Positions 34,691-45,200 of a stretch of 64,000 bases of DNA are shown here, one piece after another. The notes under the pieces are model-generated. The model did no database searches. It saw nothing but the letters and a program-made list of their open reading frames with translations, and was not told the origin of the DNA. Numbering within the stretch: the first letter of the stretch is position 1; every line of letters begins with the position of its first letter. Source of the stretch: Hyposmocoma kahamanoa (lineage: Eukaryota > Arthropoda > Insecta > Lepidoptera > Cosmopterigidae); contig NW_020653719.1 in the NCBI RefSeq assembly GCF_003589595.1, positions 1,714,089 through 1,778,088 on the forward strand, written 5' to 3'. The translations under genes and the position numbers were made by a program.

Positions 34691-35022
34691 TGCTTTAATA
34701 CAAAGTATATTGAAATACCCTTTTTGCCCTCCATAACCTTTCTACCCGACCTTCCCTATGTACACTCACCTGCATTAACGCAAATTATCAACTTGTTTCC
34801 CTGTGTTTATTACACTTACGTAGCACTGTCCTGTGAAACCTGGAACACCGCAAGGCCCCCGTGCAGTGTTTTGTAACTTCATTACAACAAAAATCTTTCC
34901 GCTGTTTATAAGGAGAAGAAATTTATTCGTATTTCATTAGAAATCACTTATTTTGAAAAGTGAAATTGTAATGAAATATAATTAAAGGAAGAAATATAAT
35001 TCTTTAATATCTAATTACAATG

Positions 35023-35316
35023 TAGTAGCAATAGAGCTCCTTGTGAAAGAGTTCATCCAGAGAAGTACTGTCACATTACCCAAGCAGTAATGTGAGCATT
35101 ACTGCATTCTGGTTTTAAAAGGTAAGGGTACTGGTGAAGTTACAGACAGATTTATGTCTGACTTGTCAACTTGTCTCAGATTGACTAGCGCAGTGGCAAT
35201 GCCCTTCAGATCTTTGCGATTTAAAGCAATGAGTGGCACTGTAACTATTATGGACAGACGTGTCGCTTACCACCAGACCCATGACTTGTTCGTTTCGTCT
35301 CTTGGTGTCATAAAAA
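35023..35316 (+). repeat. repeat E, full-length copy
   Basis: TAGTAGCAATAGAGCTCCTT to CGTCTCTTGGTGTCATAAAA. Ordered match with the other copies. Confidence 0.8.
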
Positions 35317-36255
35317 ATGTAGATTATATTATGTATCATGATTATATAATGTTATTGACCTCGATCAAATACAAAACACCGAAAAATCCTTTTTGCAGTT
35401 GCAAATGCTTTTCTTATATTACAGTGCTTTGGTTTTATACGGTAGAGCAAATGATGACAAATACGAAATAAAAATATGTTTGGACAGTCCATGTATACAA
35501 AACGCAGATACGAATAGTATGTACATAAATACTACAAGGTTCGAGTACACCACGACGGTACTCACAGCTGAAAGAAGTTTTAATAACGGCACAAAGGCCG
35601 GCTAGTAGTTATTGTCTGCGCCTCATTCCGGCACAAACGGAACTCATTCCGTTGACATTCCCAAAAATGTTTGTGAAACGTTTGTTTGCGTGAGGGCGCT
35701 ACGAAGCATTCATCACAAGGATTTATACGGATAAATATTTACGAATGGGTGCAATTTAATTTCCAATCAAATAACGCGGAGCCGCCTCTGAGAATTTTAG
35801 TCCTACGAGTTATTAAGCCTTACGACGTTTCGGGCACAATCATTTAGCACATAGCTCGATTATTACGCCTAAAGCTATAATTGTAAGTCAATGCCTAAAG
35901 CAATGACTCCTTTTACCAACTGCACAGAATCATATTTACGCAATCGTTTTATTCCTCAGAAAAATACTCTTTGAAATGTAAAACAGAGGGTGATTCAAGC
36001 GCGAATATTTGTCGAAAAAACATGTTTAAAAGATAAACGCAACAAATAAGGAATAATGCGGCGAGGAGGGTCGAGGTGGAGTGAGCGTTTAATAATAGAC
36101 GGACTATAAACGCGGCAGTTTGTTTTTATTTTGTTCCTTAGCTCTTTGTGTCCGTTCGTGTTGAACCATTCAGTCAAAATGAGGTCGCTTTGATTGGGAA
36201 GGCAGGATTTAAATAAAATTTCCACGACATGACGTTCGTAAAAGCAGCAACACTT
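35317..36255. other. no gene seen
   Basis: Short overlapping ORFs (35154-35471, 35393-35605, 35995-36285) are chance frames, partly reading through repeats. Confidence 0.45.
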
Positions 36256-36482
36256 TGACGGCCTCCGTGGTCGAGTGGCTTGCACACCGGTTTTCGTGGT
36301 GTCGCCATTTCAGAGGTCCCGGGTTCGATCCCCGGCCGGGTCAGTGTAGAAACTAACTTTTCTATATTGTCTCGGGTCCGAGTGTTTGTGGTACCATAGA
36401 TGTTTCCAATTTCCATAACACAAGTGCTTTAGCTACTTACTTTGGTATAACAGCAACGTATGTGATGTTGTTGTCTAATACT
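36256..36482 (+). mobile_element. tRNA-derived SINE, family B, copy 2
   Basis: Head GGCCTCCGTGGTCGAGTGGC, B-box GGGTTCGATCCCCGGCCGGG, body TTTTCTATATTGTCTCGGGT, tail ACACAAGTGCTTTAGCTACT and GTATGTGATGTTGTT. Confidence 0.87.
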
Positions 36483-36685
36483 TTATTAATTAAAATGGTC
36501 ATCGGTTCATTACATTTGCTCATAATGTCGATTGATAATTCTGCCATAACCCTACAATAGGAAATAGGTTTCATAGGAAAACGTGCTTATCGCATGGACT
36601 CTGCGCAAGCGACTGAGAGGGAACGATTACAACACCGGCTCGAAATATTCCTGGCCTCGCGTCTTTGTTGCCTCGTCTTAAGAGT

Positions 36686-37870
36686 CCCTTAAACGATCAA
36701 ATTATTTGTCAAATTTATCCTTCAAACTTCACGTTTTCTACAAACAATATGTCGCAAACGATCAAATAAATCATCAAACAAGTTTGACGAACTTGCCTGT
36801 AGTTCACACTCGATCACATCTTCCTACTTCCATCCTCTAAACTTCCTACATTCGTACTACTATAGTTAATACAATGATTATTTGATTTTTAGTTCGGGAA
36901 TTCATCATGTATAAAACATGTTTTAATTATCTCGATGTTTCGGACGTATGGCAACATCCATGGTCTCGAAGGGACAGGGACTGAAGAGGTTGGATCCATC
37001 GGCCATGCGAGTTTTTCTAACTGGGGTAGCTTGCTCTTCATTATTTATTTGTGCACTAGGGTTGTCACTAGACCGACACACAACACTCACGACATCCGGT
37101 GAGTTGTCGGGCGATACTTTATGTCGTTTATATTTGCTGATAATTGGATTCCACGACGATGAAAACTTAAAACAGTCTTGTCGGTTGAAATTACGATGTT
37201 TTTTAATTTCAATAGTTCCACGTATGATTCTACTTATATTGATGACGTTCTGTAGAAAGGATCATGAAGCTCAATCCAGTGGTTTGGTCCTGATTCCAGC
37301 AAATTAAGGGCTATTGCAGAGTTATTGAGCTGACGGTCCCTAACAGCCACGACATTTTTCCATCCTCTAAGCCACGACATGTTCTTTCACTCTTTCCGCT
37401 ATGGCGCGTTTTTTCTGCCCCTTATAGGAACTAGTTATTATTAATACAATGAGTCATGTCTCTTTGTAATTTGTGCAATGAGTAAGAATAATAGATAAAG
37501 CGTTTCTGACATTAACTCTAGCACTATGGATTAAGAAAAAAAAGAAGTATATGTTGGCATAAAGAATGTTAGAAATTAAGAAAAAACATATTCATGAAAA
37601 TTTGTTAAAAGAAATATTGCGCTCAGAACCAGACGACTACATGGAATCTAGCAGATGAACGTCTAAACGACAACAAAGTTTGGTTTGACAAACATACATT
37701 AAATACAAAGCATACGAAGCATACATTAAAACATGTTTGTCAAACACACCGTCAATCTAGAATTCCATCAAACTCGTACATTATTTGACAAACGCATCAA
37801 GCACGACCGCAGACAATCAAAAAGCTTGACAAACACATAAAATTTGACAAATTATTTGATCGTTTAAGGG
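36686..37870. mobile_element. 1.2-kb TIR element, non-autonomous
   Basis: Left end CCCTTAAACGATCAAATTAT and onward through TTGTCAAATTT pairs with the right end AAATTTGACAAATTATTTGA ... TCGTTTAAGGG over about 31 bp with one mismatch. Subterminal zones repeat TTGACAAAC and ATCAAAC words. A 119-codon ORF inside (36948-37307) matches nothing. The target duplication was not clear. Confidence 0.7.
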
Positions 37871-38509
37871 GAGCTTTACGTCAAGCGTACACGTATGTTG
37901 CTCAAGTAATATTAAATAATCCAATTTTTTCAAAAATACGTGTCTTTGTATGATACTTAATCCCTACAAAAAAAAACTATAGGAGGGAATTGAAAAATTA
38001 CATGTAATACAGGTATTTTTATTTACAACGGCGATGGCATCGTTCCTTAATTAAACTAAAAAATACCGTCTGATTAAAACGTGAACCCGTAAAAAAGTCT
38101 AAATGTATCGTTCTATATGCGAGCGTGTTATCCAACAACAACATCTAAGTGTGTAGCTACACCAAAGCGAGAGTAATTCTATAAAGTGGCTGTAGTAAAA
38201 TAACAAACTTTGTCAATTAATCGATTCAACCGTTCGGTTGTTCTTAACTTGAAGGCCGTTCGGATTACGAGTTGCAAAGACAGGTTGCAGGCCAAGTTTA
38301 GTATCCCAAAGAATCATAAAACTATAGGTACTAAAACGAAACAGTTTTCAAGGCATTACTGAATTTTATTTACAAATGGTGGGTAAGCATTTACATTTAT
38401 TTACAATTATAACTACAACTTAAATATTGGATACAACATAAAGAAATACATTATTATAATCTACACACATCTCTAGCTAATGGTAGCTAAAGGTACGTCA
38501 GGCTGAGTG
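37871..38509. other. no gene seen
   Basis: AT-rich spacer without ORFs. Confidence 0.5.
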
Positions 38510-38720
38510 AAAACTTTCATAGATTTCTCACAGATGGCACTACGGCAAAAAAGTCGTTAAAAAACAAATACGAAGATTTGCAACAAGCACATAGAAAAAT
38601 TCGTAAGGTCTTCTGGTTCGTCCGGTAGCCCAGTTGGAAGAGCGTCAGCCACGGTATAGTGAAGCGCTGGGTCGAGTCCAGCCGGATCAAATGAATTGTG
38701 CTTTGTTCGATCTTAATAAA
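38510..38720 (+). mobile_element. tRNA-derived SINE, family D, copy 2
   Basis: Leader AGATGGCACTACGGCAAAAA, tRNA-like part GTAGCCCAGTTGGAAGAGCG and GCGCTGGGTCGAGTCCAGCC, end TTTGTTCGATCTTAATAAAA. Confidence 0.78.
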
Positions 38721-39139
38721 AAATAATTGGATGTCATAGGCTACCACAAAACATCGTGATATTTAATAAAGTTAATGTTACAACTATTTATATACATAAA
38801 TAGTAACCTGCAAATTACTATTATATAGTTAAAACCGCATCCTATGTTATATTCAACGACAACAATTATAAACGTACAAGATAAAGAAAATATGTAACAA
38901 TGTTTATAAGTAAAAGAATCACACAACCTATAAACCATCAATATTTGAATCTCGTATATCGTACCAGGATCTATAGATATCGGGGCTCCACATCATAGAA
39001 CGCAGTCTCCATAGAAACTGCGTAGCTGAATTTCTACAGGATCGTGTTTTAGCTAATGTACCGGTACGTAAAAACTATCAAGAGCTCGATAGAAAGCAGC
39101 CATAAAACTAAGACAGTTCTATATCAAAAACCATCCAAA

Positions 39140-39145
39140 TTTATT
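39140..39145 (-). terminator. polyadenylation signal of JKAMP
   Basis: AATAAA on the minus strand about 80 bp after the JKAMP stop codon, the closest such hexamer. Confidence 0.5.
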
Positions 39146-39225
39146 TCATAAATCATTTAACCACAAGAACGTCAAAACGCTGCACGGTTACAACAACACA
39201 AGTACTTTCGACGTGAATGCTTCGG

Positions 39226-42200
39226 TCAATCATTATGTATCTTCATTGGATCTGTGAACTGAGCCGTCAATATGTAAAACATAGCAGGCGCTGGCACCAA
39301 AGACAGATACCAAAGCTCCTTGAAACCGGTGAGGGAAATTATGCCGTAGGCATGTATAAGCCAGTGTCCAAGTAGTATTATTAGGTTCCTCGTGTTGGTT
39401 ATTGAAGACAGAAGCAAAGCTGGTGCCGACTGATCGATCTTGATTGAGAAGTGTGACGCTGAAGTCATCATTGATATTATTATTATTATATAGGGGAAGG
39501 AGCAATCTGAAAAGAAATTTCAATCAATTATCGTCATTATCAAAACACTAGAGCCCCCACAAACTACAGACTTCCTAATTAAGTCCGGTTGCTAGCGCGC
39601 ACACTGTGCCAACTGAAGTCTGATTGCTTTGAATAATTTTGCGTGTCGGTAAGCTGCTCTTAAAGATAGCTATTGCGTAATGAAAATAATAATTGTCCAA
39701 ATATGTTGTTATTGTTGCGTTTAAACAACAAAGACCTCAAAAGTTTGCTTATCGTTTTTGAGGATCCCCTCATCAGATCCTTACTTCTTGGTGACAATAG
39801 GACTGTTACGGACTCTTGATTAAGGACTATCCCACACATCAGTGCCGTGGCCGGGACGTGGACGGGGCGTGCTAGTTTGTATGAACTGCGGGCCCGTCCC
39901 GGCGTCGGCCCGGACACGGACATGTGTGAACGAGTTCATACAAAATATGCGTAACGATATTTGTTTAAGCCCCTGACAGAGCACGGCCCGTCCACGTTCC
40001 GGATATGTGTGGATAAACCTTTATACTCCGTAAATGTACAAAACATTTTCTTATAGTGACGTTGTTATAGTGACGGTGATTTGTTGATTACATATATCGT
40101 GTCAAATGAAAAGTCGACTTCTAGTTGCGGAAAATATTTTTTTTAATACAGTTGCTCAAAACGTGGTATTTTTCGTACTACTTACAAATCGTGCCAAAAG
40201 CATTATCGATGGCCAAAAGTTGGATTTTTCGCACTAGGCTTTTTATTTTTCCATTTTTTGTTTAATTGACTGTTGTTTCAAGTTTTAAACATAGAACTAA
40301 AGAGTTTGTATATTTATTTAATATCTATGTGCTTTATGACGTAAGTCATTCGTCATTAAAACTTATATTTACTTACAAACATCTTATTTGTTTAAATTGC
40401 ATAGGTGTTTTATAAAACAACGGATTACATTTAAAAATACCAAAATATTTTCCATAAAGATGGCTGATGAGTATTAACAATGACCGGAGGTGAGTAATAC
40501 GCGAGACCGCTGCGCGCCGCGCCACTAAAATAGTAATTTTAATGTGGCTGAATACTGGCAACAGTTGCCATTGTACTCTGAATTTTTATCAAAGAAGTAA
40601 AATGAGCTTTTTTTAAATACTGTTTTATTTTACTTTCAATGTAGTCTTTTCGCAAATGTATCAAAAAAACGTCGTTTGATACACGTGCGGATTTGTCATT
40701 TCCACTTTCCGCACTTGTATCAAAAATAACTATTTAAAATTTGTGATAGCCGGAACGAACCGGGAACAGCATCGTTGGCATCAGGGACCACCTCGAGAGT
40801 ATACACATTCAAACAAATTCTAGACAATTGAAACAATTTGTAGCAATTTGATAAATTTACAAAGAAAGTTTACATTATTAATATTTAAAATGTAACAAAG
40901 GCAAGTTATGATGTAGGAATACAAAGCTATCTGCACGTTCAGGTAATAGTCTGTTCCTTTTTCTTCATACACATTACCCGCATCGGAAAATAACCGCTCG
41001 CTATACACAGTGCTTGCAGGTGCACATAAAAACACTCGTGCTAACTGTGCCAGTTTTGGATATCTTGTTTTAAGCTCTGCCCACCATTGGAAAAGACTCT
41101 GCTCTCGCGACAATAAATTTTCATTGACATGTACCGACAATTCTAGAGCAATGGGAATTTTAGGATCATCGCGTTCCGGTTCTGATGAACCGAGTAATAT
41201 TCGGTACTCGGCGCATCTCTATAGTAATAATATATATAATAATAATAATTCTTTATTGACAGGTATATACCCATGTTAAATACAAATTACAATTATATAT
41301 AAAAACAAAAGCAAATGCAATAAAATAATTGTCATACAATAAACATAATATTATATCATATTATAAGTCATTTCTTATTTCCATCACGATACACGGAAAT
41401 CAAGTGTTTAAAAAAGGAATTGTGCACGTGCTCACATAGAGTACGGTGAATCCTGTTGCCAGACGCACGGAGACGGCTCCAAAAGCTGGCTACGCGAGAC
41501 CTTATTATTGCGAAAAAATCAGGAACTCCAGACTCGGCGAATATACTCGGTGCGCCGCAGTACCTCGGCTGGTTCATTAGAATGCGATATGCATCATTAT
41601 ATTGGACTCTAATGGTGCTCATCGCGCGTTTCGAAAACCTACTCCAGAGTTGACATGTATAGAAACATAAACAACGTCACTCTGACATCACTACTCGCGA
41701 ACTGCTCGCGAGCATGTTGCACCGAACGGCTAGAACCCTGCGCTCTCGTTCTATGTCGTCATAATCAACTAGACTCTCCGTTAGCACGTGCCCAAGGTAT
41801 TTGAATTCATCCACCCTCTCCACTTGCGCACCATGTAAAAACACGGACGGAACGTTCGCCGAACCCCTTCTGGCTTTAAAAACCATCAGTTACGTTTTCT
41901 GGACAATATATTTTAAGCCGTAATTATGAGCATACTGCTCACACAGTGCCAATAGCTTTCGCAGACCATTCGCAGATCGAAGGGCTGAGGAGCAAAATAT
42001 CATCGTCATAGCTCAAGTTATCTCAACAGATCAACGACTTTCCCAGGCACGTTAGAAGCTTAGAGTTTCTCCCATAGTAACCTCAGGTTCACTAGGTCGA
42101 AAGCGTATAAGTAAGAAACGCGTATTTGATGTATTCCTACTAACATAGTGATTCATCACACTTTTAAGGCTGAAAATCGCCGAATCCGTTGAGACCGGGG

Positions 42201-45200
42201 CGAAAACCGCATTGGGCATCATCCAGCTGTATATTGCGCTTCAGTTCCGGGTGGATCAGTCGTTCAAGAATTTTACCTATAATTGTACCTAATGATATCG
42301 GTCGGTAGTTTTTGAGACTGGAAAGGTGACCGGTTCTATTTTTTGATACTGGAATCATTAAATTATTGGGTAAATACGTAAATACCCATGATTCACGCAA
42401 AGGTTATAAAATTCCGCCAATGAATTATGGTATACCTGGAACATATATGGACCATGTTTCAGGTACACCATAATTCATCGGCATCATAGCTAAAAATAAC
42501 AGTGTATATACATATATAACTGCCCATCAAAGTTACGGTGAGTATCGTTTGAAAGCTGTGTATAAATAAACTATATACATTTATAAAAACGTATATCTTC
42601 AAATGTTAAACGCCATACTTAAAGTCATTGCACCTTATACGGAATATTCAACAATACCCTGAATAACGACCACGCAACCCTATTATATGCATATTCAACA
42701 CGTTCGTGCAATCACACTAACTTGTAAGTGGCTAAAGGAAGATTAAGCAACCCGCAACAAGCCAATATATAAATCCCACCTCTTTAACTTTTTAGCTTCT
42801 CGCGGTGGAAGTAGCATTTTGAAATTCTCCAGTTTTCTTTCAAAAACTAATATTACTTTACTCTTGGGAAAATCTGAAAACACCTATAAAATTGCGTCAA
42901 TTTTTTTCTGCACAAGCGTCCTAATTGGAAGTGCCTGCCTACTGTCTGAAGTTAAGCCTAATGGGTAAATGCAATGGGGTCTACAAATAAGTAAGTTATT
43001 AAAACGGCTCAGATCTGCAGTGTACGCTAAAAAAAAATACGAAACTTTCAGACGTTGAAACCGCTAGATTGGTTTTCTTCGGCTACTTTCACAGTTTAAT
43101 AACATCCGGCATTTTGCTTTGGAGTAATGCCGCCGATATTAATAGAATCTTTGGCCTGCAAAAACGTGCGGTTAGGGCAACTTACAATCTGAGGTCCAGA
43201 GTGTCTTCGAGAGATAAGCTTAAAGTAGTCCATTTTTACACTAGCGTCACAATATTTTTATGTAAATGTAATTTATGTTAAGAAGAATAGTCCTTCTTTA
43301 TGAAAAATAGTAAATAAGACTAATACGATAATCCTGACCAATTATATTCGGGCAAAAGCAACGCAACAAATACATGAGATAGGGCGCACTATAAGTTTCC
43401 GTTTCTGGCCACTTACATAAACAATATAGAAAAAGTAATTACAACATTTGAAAATGGAACTCTTAGCTGAAGAATAAAATTTGTTTCATCTGACTGTCAC
43501 TAGTTTTTACATTGTGGCTTCATTTTAGAAATTGGTTGTCTACATCACCATGGTTTTAACTCGGGAAAATTTTCGTAGTATGATTTTTCTACGACTTTAA
43601 GTGTAATTTAACAGCGGAGCTTCGCTCGGCTTCAAACTGCTTTTGGCGATGGAGCACCATGCAAGACGACTATTTATAGCTGGTTTGCAGAATTCAAACT
43701 CGGTCGTGTGAATCTCAGTGACGAATTTCGTGATGGTCGCCCGTACACTGCAGTGAACAACAAAAACATCGATGCTGTGCGCCGTATGATCAAAACAGAC
43801 ATACATGTGACATACCATGAGATTCTGCGGCATCTTTAGGCATAGACATGAGTCAAATACATTTACTACTATAATACTACTATAATTAATACTATAATTA
43901 CTACTACTAGGTACTACTCAAACATTTGTGTGTGAAAAAGCTGTGCTCTCGGTGGATCCCACACAATATTACTGAGGCTCAAAAAACGGATAGCGTCAAC
44001 GAAGAGGCATCAAATTTCGTGAGGGACATAGTAACAGGTGACGAAACATGGATTTATAGTTACGATTCCAAAACAAAGCAGCAATCGAGCGTATGGGTCT
44101 TTCGAGATGAGCCGAAACCAACCAAAGTGGCGCGCGTGCAAAGTGCCTCTAAGCGGATGATTGCTTCTTTTTTTAATAAAACTGGACACTTGGCTACTGT
44201 TTGGAGAATCGTTGTACCGTGAATAGTGATTGGTACACGACCATTTGTTTGCCGGAAGTTATTGACAAACTCCGTAAAAATAACCGTAAACGCCATATCA
44301 TATCATATCATAATGCCAGTTCACACACTGCCAGACAGACAAATTGATTTTTGAAGATGAACAACGTTGACCTTACGAGCAATCCCGCGTACAGTCCCGA
44401 CCTGGCACCTTGTGACTTTTATTTATTTCCAAAAATTAAAAACCAGTTACGCGGTCAACGATTTTCATCACCTGAAGAGGCTGTCGAAGAGTATGAAAAA
44501 TATGTTTCAGAGACTGTCACGGAGGAGTGGCATAAATGTTTTCAAAATTGGTGCATTCGTATGAAAAAGTGCATTAACACTAACGGAGAATATTTTGAGA
44601 AACAATAACTTCATTTCTGACCATTTATAGTATTTTTTCTTATTCATTCCTGAAACTTATAGTGCGCCCTACGTAACTACGTACCTTAGCCCTACGTACG
44701 TTCGCGCGTGCGAGGTATATATATTACACTAATACGGGGTCATTACACTATCAGTAAATAAATAGTGTACTTCGAATGTCGAGAACTAATCCCCTCAAAA
44801 ATGACTTCCATAAAAGGCAGGATTATTTTTTTGGAAATGAGTTACAAATATTATGTAATATGCAGGTGTTTGATACAGAAAATATCGTATCGTGGTAACG
44901 AGATTTAAATTCTGGCAGGGATAGACTTCAACACAGGACATAACATGAGCTAGCTTTACTTTAATGTAAGTCAGGCGTGATAGTGAGGCCATGCCAGTGT
45001 CAGTACTGTAAGGGTCGTAGCCGTGGATTAGCGCAGCGAGAGACACATTTCAATGAGAAACGAGGAAAAGAAACTGAAATAAAACCTGACTACGTGTATT
45101 CAGATCGAAGCTTCTACTTGAACAACCAGGATTTTCATTTCATCTATCCTCCGCGACCATGACTACACCGCTTAGGGTGCAGATGCAGGGGCGGTAGGAC

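Noticed and set aside
36948..37307. 119-codon ORF as a transposase
   Set aside because: No catalytic motif or recognisable domain; probably chance inside a non-autonomous element.
38625..38700. tRNA gene
   Set aside because: A and B boxes are recognisable, but the cloverleaf arms do not pair well and the sequence belongs to a multi-copy SINE family.
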